Shown: piece by piece, positions 51,601 to 60,152 of the stretch
How positions within the stretch are numbered: the first letter of the stretch is position 1
Layout: the number at the start of each line of letters is the position of its first letter
Source of the DNA: Flavobacteriales bacterium
Lineage (GTDB): Bacteria; Bacteroidota; Bacteroidia; Flavobacteriales_F; PHOS-HE28
NCBI GenBank assembly: GCA_016788635.1
Contig: JAEUSU010000007.1
Span: 95,870 to 159,869, forward strand
Length of the DNA stretch: 64,000 nucleotides
Direction of reading: 5' to 3'
Translations under genes and position numbers: made by a program
Notes under the pieces: model-generated
Seen by the model: the letters and a program-made list of their open reading frames with translations, nothing else
The model's database searches: none
Told to the model about the DNA's origin: nothing

Positions 51601-54600
51601 CCCGGCGTGTACACCTACACGGCGACGGGTACCGGCGGCTGTGCGAACGCAAGTGCCACCGTCACGGTCACCGAGACCGCTGCACCGAACGCGGGAACGA
51701 ACGGCACTCTGGATGTCTGCTCGAATGGCACTGCCACAAATCTGTTCACGCTGCTGGGTGGCACGCCACAAGCAGGTGGCGCATGGAGCGGGCCGAGCGC
51801 AGTGGTGGGCGGCCTGTACGATCCCGCCACCATGAACCCCGGTGTGTACACCTACACCGTGACGGGCACGGGAGGTTGTGCGAACGCCACAGCGACCATA
51901 TCGGTGACGGAGATCCCTGCCCCGAACGCCGGCACCAATGGCGCATTGGCCATCTGTTCCAATTCGCCTTCCACCAATTTGTTCGTGCAATTGGGAGGTG
52001 CTCCCCAAGGTGGTGGAACCTGGAGTGGGCCGAGTGTGGTGGTGGGTGGTCTGTATAACCCGGCCACGATGAACCCCGGTGTTTACACCTACACCGTGAC
52101 CGGTTCAGTGCCGTGCACGGATGCCAGCGCCACGGTTACAGTGAATGAAAGCACACCCGGCAACGCTGGTCTGGATGCTAACGTGGTGGTGTGCAGCAGC
52201 GGTGTGCCATTCGCGTTGTTCGGTTTACTGGGTGGTTCACCGGATCCAGGAGGGACCTGGACAGATCCTGGTGGTGCCGCGCATATCGACCCCTTCGATC
52301 CCGCGATCGGTTCGTCCGGCGTGTACACCTATCTGATAGCGGCGAATGGCGCTTGCCCGGCAGACCAGAGCACCGTTACCGTGACCGTGAACACAGCGGC
52401 TGATGCCGGTGTGGATGCCAACCTGGTGGTATGTGAACAGGACGCGCCATTCGCGTTGATCACGGCATTGAACGGTACACCGGATGCCGGTGGCACATGG
52501 AGCGGGCCCAGTTCCGTTGTCGGGGGGGTCTATGATGCGGCCACGATGAACCCGGGCGTATACACCTATGCAGTGAACGGGTTGGCACCCTGTGTGAACG
52601 CAAGTGCCACGGTCACCATCGCGGAAGTAGCTGCGGCTGATGCCGGATCGAATGGTGCGCTGGCGGTTTGCACCACGGGTGGTGCGGCGGACCTGTTCAT
52701 GCAACTGGGTGGAGCACCGCAACCCGGCGGCACCTGGAGCGGACCAAGCACCGTGGTCTCCGGCCAGTACGATCCAGTGACGATGAACGCGGGTCTGTAC
52801 ACCTATTTCGTTGCCGGTACCGGTGGCTGCCCAGGTGCGTCAGCCACCGTGTTCGTCACCGAGACCATGCCGGGCAATGCCGGTGTGGATGCCAGCATTG
52901 CGCTGTGCAGCAATGGTGCTTCAGTGGTCCTATTCTCCCTGCTCGGGGGATCGCCGACCATAGGTGGGGGATGGACCGCGCCAGGCGGTCTTCCACACTC
53001 CGGCACATTCAACCCCGCATCGGGTACGCCGGGCATCTACACATACACCGTTGCTGCCATCGGTCCTTGTCCTTCGGATCAGAGCACCGTGACTGTTACG
53101 GTGAACTACCTGCCCAATGCGGGCACCAACGGATCGCTCACCATATGCGAGCAGGCCGCATCCGTGAACCTGTTCAACTCACTGGGCGGCTCTCCGCAGG
53201 CCAACGGCTCCTGGAGCGGACCCAGCGCCGTGGTGGGTGGGCTGTATGATCCAGGGGGCATGTTGCCAGGTGTTTACACCTACAGCCTGGCGGGCAATGC
53301 ACCTTGTCCGAACGTATCGACCACGGTCACCGTCATCGAAACGCCAGCACCGGACGCAGGGGTGAATGGCGCGCTGACCATTTGCGAGATCGGCGCACCG
53401 GCCGGTCTTTTCGCACAACTTGGCGGCACCCCACAGGCTGGTGGCGCGTGGAGCGGCCCCAGTGTGGTGATCGGTGGAGTGTACAACCCGCTCACCATGA
53501 ACCCCGGGGTGTATACCTACACGGTGCCGGGTGTCAATGGTTGTGCGGATGCTACAGCCAGCATAACAGTGACGGAACAAGCCGCTGCGAACGCAGGTAC
53601 GAATGGCAGCTTAAGCATCTGTACGAGTTCCGCGCCCGTGGCGCTCTTTGCTCAATTGGGTGGTACGCCACAAGTGGGTGGAGGCTGGAATGGTCCGAGC
53701 ATCGTAATGGGAGGTCTGTACGATCCCGCCACGATGAACCCTGGTGTCTACACCTATACGGTGTCAGGCATCGGTACTTGTCCGGATGCAAGTGCCACGG
53801 TCACGGTCACAGAGACCGCGGCACCGAACGCGGGCACGAACGGCAGCATCACCTTGTGCAGTAATGCCGCCCCGATAAGCTTATTCTCCTTGCTGGGCGG
53901 ATCACCGGACCCGGGTGGGATATGGATCGCCCCAGGCGGTCTTGCCAATTCCGGCACCTTCAACCCGACCACCGGCGCGCCGGGGGTGTACACGTACACG
54001 GTTGCACCAGTGGGACCCTGTCCGGGTGCCCAGAGCACGGTCACGGTCACGGTCGTCATCGCACCGAACCCAGGTCTCAATGCGAACCTGAATGTGTGCG
54101 ATATCGATCCGCCCACCAGCCTCTTCCTGGCGCTCAATGGCACCCCCCAGGTGGCCGGCACATGGAGCGGTCCCAGTGCAGTGGTGGGCGGCCAGTACGA
54201 TCCGCTGACGATGACACCGGGCGTGTACACCTACACGGTGAACGGCACGGCGCCCTGCGCGAACGCAAGTGCCACGGTCACGGTGACGGAGACCGGCTCA
54301 CCCAACGCGGGTACCGACGGCAGCATCACCTTGTGCAGCAATGACGCACCAGCCACGCTCTTCAACCTGCTGGGTGGAGGCCCGGATGCGGGCGGCACGT
54401 GGACCGCACCGGGTGGTGGATCGCACAGCGGCAGCTTTGATCCCACGACGGATGCAGCGGGCGTATACACCTACACCATCCCGGCGGTGGCGCCCTGCCT
54501 GGGCGACCAGAGCACGGTGACAGTAAGCGTGAACGCGGCGCCCAACGCGGGCACGAACGGCAACCTCACCGTGTGTGATCAAGGTGCCGCTTCTTCACTC

Positions 54601-57600
54601 TTTGCTGCACTGAACGGCACACCGAACGCCGGCGGCGCATGGAGCGGTCCCAGTGCAGTGGTGGGCGGCCTGTACGATCCGCTGACGATGACGCCGGGCG
54701 TGTACACTTACACGGTGAACGGCACAGCACCATGTGCGAACGCAAGTGCCACGGTGACGGTGACGGAGACCGGCTCACCGAACGCAGGCACCGACGGCAG
54801 CATCACCTTGTGCAGCAATGATGCACCGGCCACGCTCTTCAACCTGCTGGGTGGAGGCCCGGATGCGGGCGGCAGCTGGACCGCGCCTGGTGGCGGTGCG
54901 CACAGCGGCAGTTTTGATCCAAGCACGGATGCAGCGGGCGTATACACCTACACCATCGCGGCGGTGGCGCCCTGCCTGGGCGACCAGAGCACGGTGACGG
55001 TAAGCGTGAACGCGGCGCCCAACGCGGGCACGAACGGCAACCTCACCGTCTGCGATCAAGGTGCGGCGACCAGTCTCTTCAACGCGCTGAACGGCACACC
55101 GAACGCGGGCGGTGCATGGAGCGGACCCAGTGCGGTGGTGGGCGGCCTGTACGATCCGCTGACCATGACACCGGGTATTTACACCTACACGGTGAACGGC
55201 ACGGCGCCCTGTGCGAACGCAAGTGCCACGGTGACGGTGACGGAGACCGGATCACCCAACGCAGGCACCGACGTCAGCATCACCTTGTGCAGCAATGATG
55301 CACCGGCCACGCTCTTCAACCTGCTCGGTGGAAGTCCGGATGCGGGTGGCGCATGGACCGCGCCAGGTGGCGGTGCGCACAGCGGCAGCTTTGATGCAAT
55401 CACGGATGCAGCGGGCGTATACACCTACACCATCGCGGCGGTGGCGCCCTGCCTGGGTGACCAGAGCACGGTGACGGTGAGCGTGAACGCTGCGCCCAAT
55501 GCGGGAGCGAACGGCAACCTCACGGTGTGTGACCAAGGTGCAGCTTCTTCGCTTTTCACCGCACTGAACGGCACGCCGAACGCGGGCGGCGCCTGGAGCG
55601 GCCCAAGCGCGGTGGTGGGCGGCCAGTACGATCCGCTGACCATGACGCCGGGCGTGTACACCTACACGGTGAACGGCACAGCGCCCTGTGCGAACGCAAG
55701 TGCCACGGTGACGGTGACAGAGACCACTTCACCCGATGCGGGACTGGATGGCAACCTCACGCTTTGCGGCAACGGGCCGGTAACGAACCTGTTCACGCTG
55801 TTGGGTGGCACGCCGGATGCCGGTGGCTTGTGGATCAGTCCGAGCGGCATGCCCCATAGCGGCATCTTCAACCCAACGAGCGACCCAGCTGGATTGTACA
55901 TGTACCTCCTCGCCGCATTGGCGCCGTGCACGGGTGACCAAAGCATGGTGATGGTCAACATCCTCACACCACCGAACGCGGGTACCGATGCGGGCACCAC
56001 GGTCTGTGAACAGGGTGGGCCGGTCGATCTATTCACCCTGCTGAACGGCGCACCACAACCAGGTGGCACATGGTCCGGACCGAGCGCGATCACCGGAGGG
56101 TTGTACGATCCGCAGGCGATGAACCCGGGTGTGTACACCTACACGGTGAATGGCACTGCGCCTTGTGCGAACGCCACTGCCTCCGTGACGGTGACCGAGA
56201 CCAGTGCCCCCGATGCGGGATCGGATGGGTCCATCACCGTGTGCAGCGACCAGACGGCATTCAGTCTGTTCGGTCTGCTGGGTGGAACGCCTGATGCCGG
56301 TGGCATCTGGACCGCACCCGGCGGTGCCACCATGACGGGCGTCTTCAACCCACAGAGCGGTGTGCCAGGGGTTTACACCTACACGCTGGCTGCCATTGGG
56401 CCCTGCCCGGGCGATCAAAGCACGGTGACGGTGAATGTGACCATCGCACCCAATGCGGGTGGGAACGGATCATTGACGGTGTGCGACCAGGGTGGTGCGG
56501 TGAACCTGATCGACGGCTTGACCGGTGTGCCATTCGCTGGTGGAACGTGGAGCGGCCCGGCCCCGGTCATTGCCGGAGTGTTCGACCCGCTCACCATGCC
56601 TGCCGGCACATACACTTACACCGTTGCCGGTACCGCACCATGCCTGGCGGCCAGTGCCGATGTGCTGATCACCATCACCTCCACCCCCGATGCCGGTGTG
56701 GATGGTGCGGTCACGCTCTGTAGTTCGGATGCACCCGTGGCACTCTTCGCCATGCTGGGTGGAAGTCCGGATGGCGGCGGTACATGGACCACACCCGGAG
56801 GCGGTGCGCACAGTGGCAGCTTTGATGCAAGCACGGATGCAGCGGGCGTATACACCTACACCATCGCGGCGGTGGCGCCCTGCCTGAGCGATCAGAGCAT
56901 CGTGACCGTGAGCGTGAGCACGGCGCCAAACGCGGGCGGGAACGGCAACCTCACCGTGTGCGAACAAGGTGCAGCGGCTTCGCTGTTCAGCGCATTGAGC
57001 GGCACGCCTGACCCCGGTGGTGTTTGGAGCGGCCCTGGAACAGTAGTGGGTGGCCAGTACGACCCGCTGACGATGACACCCGGTGTCTACACCTACACCG
57101 TGAACGGCACGGCACCATGCGTGAATGCCAGCGCGAGCGTGACCGTGACGGAGACCACCTCACCCGATGCGGGCATGGACGGCAACCTGACCCTCTGCAG
57201 CAGTGCTTCACCTGCGATGTTGTTCGCATTGCTGGGCGGTGCACCGGATGCGGGTGGGACCTGGACCACGCCCAGCGGAGGCGCGCACAGCGGAAGCTTC
57301 GATCCGGCAACGGATGCACCCGGCGTGTACACCTACCTGGTCTCGGCCACCGCGCCCTGCCTGGATGATGCGAGTACCGTGACCGTGACGGTGGAGGCTG
57401 CGGTGAACGCTGGCAACGATGCCACGCTCACCCTGTGCACCGGTGACGCACCGGTGGCTTTGTTCACCCTGCTCGGTGGTGCCCCCACACCCGGCGGCAC
57501 ATGGACCGATCCGCTTGGTCAACCATACACTGGCACCTTCGATCCTGCGGTGGCCATCAGCGGTGCGTATACCTACACCGTCCCGGGCACGGTTTGTCCG

Positions 57601-59379
57601 GCGGACCAGTCCGTGGTATTGGCTTCAGTGCAACCGGGTCCGAACGCCGGTCAACCCAACAGCATCACGGTGTGCAGCAGCGATGCACCATTCAACCTCT
57701 TCGCCCTGCTGCTCGGAAGCCCAGATCCCGGTGGAGCATGGACCACATCCTCCGGGGTGCCCGTATCCGCCACCTTCAACCCGGCCGTACAATCCGGTGG
57801 AGCCTTCACCTATACCGTAAGCGGTAATGTCACCTGCCCGGATGCTACAGCGGTGATCACCGTGAGCGTTTCGCAGGCGGTGAGCGCAGGCACTTCCACC
57901 GCCTATATGGCGTGCTCCAGCGACGCACCGATCGATCTGTTCCCGTTGTTGAATGGTGGCACCACGCCCGGCGGCACATGGTCAGATCCCAACGGCACCG
58001 TATTCCCTGGTGTGATGGATCCCGCGATCATGCCTTCCGGCAACTACACCTACACCGTAACGGGTGCCGCGCCCTGTCCTGCATCCAGTGCCATCATAGC
58101 GGTCACAGTGAACCTGGCCGTGGATGCCGGACAATCCGCTTCGCTTTCCTTCTGCACCAGCGATGCGCCGGTGGACCTCTTCACCCTGCTGGGCGGCAAC
58201 CCCATGCCGGGCGGCACATGGAGCGGACCGGGTGGTAGCACAAGCGCTCTGCTCGATCCCGCAATGGCACTGCCTGGTGCGTACACCTACACCATCACGG
58301 GCACCGTTCCGTGCACCGATGCCACAGCCACGCTCTCCATTTCCATCGCACAACCGGCATGGGCGGGAAGTGATGGCGCCATTGCCCTCTGCAGCAATGA
58401 CCCGCCCGCCGCCTTGTTCCCGCTGCTCAGCGGTTCGCCGGATGCCGGTGGTTCCTGGACTGGTCCAGGAGGTGCGGCATGCACAGGCACACTGGACCCG
58501 GCCGTGGACGCCAGCGGCGCTTACGCCTATGTGGTGAACGGCACCGGTGCCTGTGTGGCAGACACGGCCTTGGTGCTGGCCACCATCACCACCGTGCCCA
58601 CGCCCCTCATCAATGCATCCTCTTGGGCGGGTTGTGTGCCGCTGGAGGTGGAGTTCAGCCAGGGGTGGACCGGTGCGGGCAGTTGCACCTGGGACTTCGG
58701 CAATGGACAGACCAGCACGGATTGCATCCCGGGACCGGTCGTGTATCCCTTCCCTGGGAATTACACGGTCACGCTCACCATCGATGTCGGTTCCGGTTGC
58801 ACCGCAACAGTTACCCTGCCGGGTGCAGTGCTGGTGAGCGTACCACCGGTGGCGGACTTCACCGTGCTGCCGGAAATGGTGAACACCGCCGATCCGCTCG
58901 TGCTCTTCCTGAACCAGAGCACCGGTGCCAGCAGCTATCTCTGGGACTTCGGCGATGGTGCCACCAGCACTGCCACGCAGCCTACGCACATGTACGATTC
59001 GCCACTGGCCGCCACCTATGAGGTGTGCCTGCTGGCCTATTCAGCGCCTGCCTGTGCCGACACGATCTGCCGCACCATCGAGGTGATGGATGGCCCGCTC
59101 GTGTGGGTCCCGAACTCCTTCACACCGGACGGCGATGGCACCAACGACACCTTCGCGCCTGCCGTGCTCGGCATCGCGCGCGACGGCTACCGTTTCGATG
59201 TGTTCGACCGTTGGGGCCAGCCGCTCTTCGGCACCAATGACCCCGATGCGCGCTGGGATGGACGCTCCGCCGGCGGGCAGCCCGTGCAGGTGGGTGTGTA
59301 CATCTGGAAGCTCAGCGCACGGGATGCCATCAAGGGCACCCGCATTGAGCGCACGGGCCACGTGACGCTGGTGCGCTGA
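48613..59379 (+). CDS. Giant repeat surface protein 2, T9SS type B sorted
   Basis: 3,588 residues. Signal peptide (LWIGLSLALSLPARG), then an N-terminal module (about 27-390; AHFLGGDIAYECLGANQYLI, TLNLFRECSG, ISWSICCRAGM) related to that of the protein at 13295. About 37 repeats of 79-80 residues follow (393-3325): (P)NAGTNGxLxxC, LFxxLGGTPQAGGxWSGPS, GVYTYTVxGxxxCxxASATV. Then come two PKD domains (about 3327-3495; CTWDFGNGQTSTDC and YLWDFGDGATSTATQP) and a type B sorting domain (from about 3495; VWVPNSFTPDGDGTND). It is probably a long surface adhesin. No PorP/SprF or OmpA gene follows, so it may use the pair at 23034-26190 or partners elsewhere. Confidence 0.9.
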   Translation: MKRVPPAFRPLLWIGLSLALSLPARGAHFLGGDIAYECLGANQYLITLNLFRECSGAAMIPQDLTFQSSCGQTFTLTALPVPPPTEVSQLCGAQLANSSCNGGPLPGVEHYAFQATVTLAPCNFWTISWSICCRAGMVNVTGFPGLYIQATLNNALVACDNSPVFLDQSIPYVCLNQPVSYNFGVNEPDGNPITYSLISARYAAPGPIPVTYAGGYSGASPIAGGTLNTTTGQYTFTATTAGYYVVVVQVTQYDAFGNIIGTVMRDQMFIVIPCTSNTPAVGVLQNNTAGLLTGPNSIQICNGQPFCVEVMFTDVDAGTIIDVMTNALTLLPGATFTVTGTNPAVAQLCWTGNSANSPVNVLIQADDNACPVENIVSTSVNITTVSGGVAPSPGTSAVWNVCANAPPGSLFAQLGGAPQAGGIWTAPGGGVVTGTFNPATSPPGVYTYTVGNACANASATVTVNLLPAPNAGTNGTTTLCSNSVPINLFTFLGGAPQVGGSWTGPGGGAHSNIYDPVIDGPGVYTYTVVGAGVCGNSSASVSVVELPGPNAGTNGVVTICAGAPITPLFGYLGGSPQAGGQWTNTFGGNWGGNFNPAVHPAGVYTYTVPGTAPCPNASATVTVTLVPAANAGTNGTLNICETAPAVALIASLGGTPQAGGAWSGPSPVIGGLYDPATMNPGVYTYTVSGGVGCASASATVTVNETLSGGSAGTNGNLNICSTAAAASLFAQLGGTPQAGGAWSGPSTVVGGMYDPVTMAPGVYTYTIAGSGGCPGASATVTVVETAPTNAGTNGTLNICATSAAASLFAQLGGTPQAGGAWNGPSAVVGGLYDPATMNPGVYTYTVTGTGGCANASATVTVTETAAPNAGTNGTLDVCSNGTATNLFTLLGGTPQAGGAWSGPSAVVGGLYDPITMNPGVYTYMVTGTGGCANASATVTVTETAAPNAGTSGTLDICSTAGAASLFAQLGGTPQAGGAWSGPSAVVGGLYDPTTMNPGVYTYTATGTGGCANASATVTVTETAAPNAGTNGTLDVCSNGTATNLFTLLGGTPQAGGAWSGPSAVVGGLYDPATMNPGVYTYTVTGTGGCANATATISVTEIPAPNAGTNGALAICSNSPSTNLFVQLGGAPQGGGTWSGPSVVVGGLYNPATMNPGVYTYTVTGSVPCTDASATVTVNESTPGNAGLDANVVVCSSGVPFALFGLLGGSPDPGGTWTDPGGAAHIDPFDPAIGSSGVYTYLIAANGACPADQSTVTVTVNTAADAGVDANLVVCEQDAPFALITALNGTPDAGGTWSGPSSVVGGVYDAATMNPGVYTYAVNGLAPCVNASATVTIAEVAAADAGSNGALAVCTTGGAADLFMQLGGAPQPGGTWSGPSTVVSGQYDPVTMNAGLYTYFVAGTGGCPGASATVFVTETMPGNAGVDASIALCSNGASVVLFSLLGGSPTIGGGWTAPGGLPHSGTFNPASGTPGIYTYTVAAIGPCPSDQSTVTVTVNYLPNAGTNGSLTICEQAASVNLFNSLGGSPQANGSWSGPSAVVGGLYDPGGMLPGVYTYSLAGNAPCPNVSTTVTVIETPAPDAGVNGALTICEIGAPAGLFAQLGGTPQAGGAWSGPSVVIGGVYNPLTMNPGVYTYTVPGVNGCADATASITVTEQAAANAGTNGSLSICTSSAPVALFAQLGGTPQVGGGWNGPSIVMGGLYDPATMNPGVYTYTVSGIGTCPDASATVTVTETAAPNAGTNGSITLCSNAAPISLFSLLGGSPDPGGIWIAPGGLANSGTFNPTTGAPGVYTYTVAPVGPCPGAQSTVTVTVVIAPNPGLNANLNVCDIDPPTSLFLALNGTPQVAGTWSGPSAVVGGQYDPLTMTPGVYTYTVNGTAPCANASATVTVTETGSPNAGTDGSITLCSNDAPATLFNLLGGGPDAGGTWTAPGGGSHSGSFDPTTDAAGVYTYTIPAVAPCLGDQSTVTVSVNAAPNAGTNGNLTVCDQGAASSLFAALNGTPNAGGAWSGPSAVVGGLYDPLTMTPGVYTYTVNGTAPCANASATVTVTETGSPNAGTDGSITLCSNDAPATLFNLLGGGPDAGGSWTAPGGGAHSGSFDPSTDAAGVYTYTIAAVAPCLGDQSTVTVSVNAAPNAGTNGNLTVCDQGAATSLFNALNGTPNAGGAWSGPSAVVGGLYDPLTMTPGIYTYTVNGTAPCANASATVTVTETGSPNAGTDVSITLCSNDAPATLFNLLGGSPDAGGAWTAPGGGAHSGSFDAITDAAGVYTYTIAAVAPCLGDQSTVTVSVNAAPNAGANGNLTVCDQGAASSLFTALNGTPNAGGAWSGPSAVVGGQYDPLTMTPGVYTYTVNGTAPCANASATVTVTETTSPDAGLDGNLTLCGNGPVTNLFTLLGGTPDAGGLWISPSGMPHSGIFNPTSDPAGLYMYLLAALAPCTGDQSMVMVNILTPPNAGTDAGTTVCEQGGPVDLFTLLNGAPQPGGTWSGPSAITGGLYDPQAMNPGVYTYTVNGTAPCANATASVTVTETSAPDAGSDGSITVCSDQTAFSLFGLLGGTPDAGGIWTAPGGATMTGVFNPQSGVPGVYTYTLAAIGPCPGDQSTVTVNVTIAPNAGGNGSLTVCDQGGAVNLIDGLTGVPFAGGTWSGPAPVIAGVFDPLTMPAGTYTYTVAGTAPCLAASADVLITITSTPDAGVDGAVTLCSSDAPVALFAMLGGSPDGGGTWTTPGGGAHSGSFDASTDAAGVYTYTIAAVAPCLSDQSIVTVSVSTAPNAGGNGNLTVCEQGAAASLFSALSGTPDPGGVWSGPGTVVGGQYDPLTMTPGVYTYTVNGTAPCVNASASVTVTETTSPDAGMDGNLTLCSSASPAMLFALLGGAPDAGGTWTTPSGGAHSGSFDPATDAPGVYTYLVSATAPCLDDASTVTVTVEAAVNAGNDATLTLCTGDAPVALFTLLGGAPTPGGTWTDPLGQPYTGTFDPAVAISGAYTYTVPGTVCPADQSVVLASVQPGPNAGQPNSITVCSSDAPFNLFALLLGSPDPGGAWTTSSGVPVSATFNPAVQSGGAFTYTVSGNVTCPDATAVITVSVSQAVSAGTSTAYMACSSDAPIDLFPLLNGGTTPGGTWSDPNGTVFPGVMDPAIMPSGNYTYTVTGAAPCPASSAIIAVTVNLAVDAGQSASLSFCTSDAPVDLFTLLGGNPMPGGTWSGPGGSTSALLDPAMALPGAYTYTITGTVPCTDATATLSISIAQPAWAGSDGAIALCSNDPPAALFPLLSGSPDAGGSWTGPGGAACTGTLDPAVDASGAYAYVVNGTGACVADTALVLATITTVPTPLINASSWAGCVPLEVEFSQGWTGAGSCTWDFGNGQTSTDCIPGPVVYPFPGNYTVTLTIDVGSGCTATVTLPGAVLVSVPPVADFTVLPEMVNTADPLVLFLNQSTGASSYLWDFGDGATSTATQPTHMYDSPLAATYEVCLLAYSAPACADTICRTIEVMDGPLVWVPNSFTPDGDGTNDTFAPAVLGIARDGYRFDVFDRWGQPLFGTNDPDARWDGRSAGGQPVQVGVYIWKLSARDAIKGTRIERTGHVTLVR
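51211..51921 (+). repeat. Recently duplicated 237-bp repeats
   Basis: Three units start at 51211, 51448 and 51685 at exact 237-base spacing and are highly similar in DNA. The first and third share CSNGTATNLFTLLGGTPQAG, while the middle one has CSTAGAASLFAQLGG. This fits duplication of a two-unit block. Confidence 0.85.
54301..55731 (+). repeat. Three copies of a 477-bp higher-order repeat
   Basis: Blocks at 54301, 54778 and 55255 each encode an 80-residue unit (SITLCSNDAPATLFNLLGG) followed by a 79-residue unit (NLTVCDQGAA). Their DNA differs at only a limited number of positions, for example GTDGSIT to GTDVSIT in the third. They mark recent expansion. Confidence 0.9.
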
Positions 59380-59390
59380 GGCTCCCCGGG

Positions 59391-59398
59391 TATATTTG
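59391..59398 (+). promoter_or_regulatory. Putative -7 box TATATTTG for the Dpm1-pyrC operon
   Basis: TATATTTG matches TAnnTTTG, starts 11 bases after the giant-protein stop and ends 40 bases before the ATG at 59439. Confidence 0.5.
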
Positions 59399-59438
59399 AA
59401 GCCGCCTGTTCCGGACCGGTCCGGGCGCACCGCCCCGC

Positions 59439-60152
59439 ATGACGGATCGCCTGGTCATCATCCCCACCTACGATGAGCGTGAGAACATCCGCGAGATCGT
59501 GGATGCCGTGATGGCGTTGCCGGAAGGCTTCCACGTATTGGTGGTGGATGACGGCTCGCCCGATGGCACCGCCAGTCTGGTGAAGGAGGCGCAGGCCGTT
59601 CACACAGGCCGACTGCACCTGATCGAGCGCGGTGGCAAGCTCGGCCTGGGCACCGCGTACATCGCCGGTTTCAAATGGGGATTGGAACGTGGCTACGCCT
59701 TCCTCTTCGAGATGGACGCCGACTTCAGCCACGCGCCCACCGACCTGCCGAGGCTGCTGGAGGCCTGCGCGCGCGAAGGGGTGGGCATGAGCGTGGGCTC
59801 GCGTTACGTGCATGGCGGCAGCGTGAAGGATTGGGACATGAAGCGCGTGCTTATGAGCTGGGGCGCTTCGGTTTACGTGCGCACCGTGCTCGGCCTGGGT
59901 GTGAAGGACACCACCGCAGGCTTCGTGTGCTACCGCGCCGAGGTGCTGCGCGCGCTCCCGTTGGACGAGGTGCGGTTCATCGGATATGCCTTCCAGATCG
60001 AGATGAAGTACCGTGTGAAGCGGCTCGGCTGGAAGATCGCCGAGGTGCCCATCACCTTCGTGGACCGGCGCAAGGGAAGAAGCAAGATGAGCATGGGCAT
60101 ATTCAAGGAAGCATTCTGGGGCGTGCTGCAGATGCGCCGCCATATCGCATGA
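59439..60152 (+). CDS. Polyprenol monophosphomannose synthase-like glycosyltransferase (GT2)
   Basis: 237 residues. Motifs: VIIPTYDERENIREIVDAVM, LVVDDGSPDGTASLVK, the DxD motif in FEMDADFSHAPTDL, and ITFVDRRKGRSKMS near the end, all typical of Dpm1-type enzymes. It has no C-terminal membrane helices, like the single-domain Dpm1 group. It transfers a sugar, often mannose from GDP-mannose, to a polyprenyl phosphate; the actual sugar is not certain. Its stop overlaps the dihydroorotase start (ATGA). Confidence 0.92.
   Translation: MTDRLVIIPTYDERENIREIVDAVMALPEGFHVLVVDDGSPDGTASLVKEAQAVHTGRLHLIERGGKLGLGTAYIAGFKWGLERGYAFLFEMDADFSHAPTDLPRLLEACAREGVGMSVGSRYVHGGSVKDWDMKRVLMSWGASVYVRTVLGLGVKDTTAGFVCYRAEVLRALPLDEVRFIGYAFQIEMKYRVKRLGWKIAEVPITFVDRRKGRSKMSMGIFKEAFWGVLQMRRHIA

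Larger units (their letters stand above)
49792..58590 (+). repeat. ~37 tandem 79-80-residue repeats in giant protein 2
   Basis: I counted 37 units by reading the protein. The period is 237 or 240 bases. Two cysteines per unit are conserved, one after NAGTNGxLx and one in the GTAPC/GTGGC block. Units fall into two alternating subtypes, one with SGPSAVVGGLYDP and one with TAPGGGAHSGSFDP. Confidence 0.9.

Noticed and set aside
50142..58989. Minus-strand and shifted-frame open stretches opposite giant protein 2, recurring every 237 or 477 bases
   Set aside because: Their exact recurrence follows the DNA repeat and shows they are shadows of the coding repeat.
48613..59379. Reading the tandem arrays as CRISPR or minisatellite DNA
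   Set aside because: Units are 237-260 bases, in frame, and vary in the pattern expected of protein repeats, with no spacer-like alternation.
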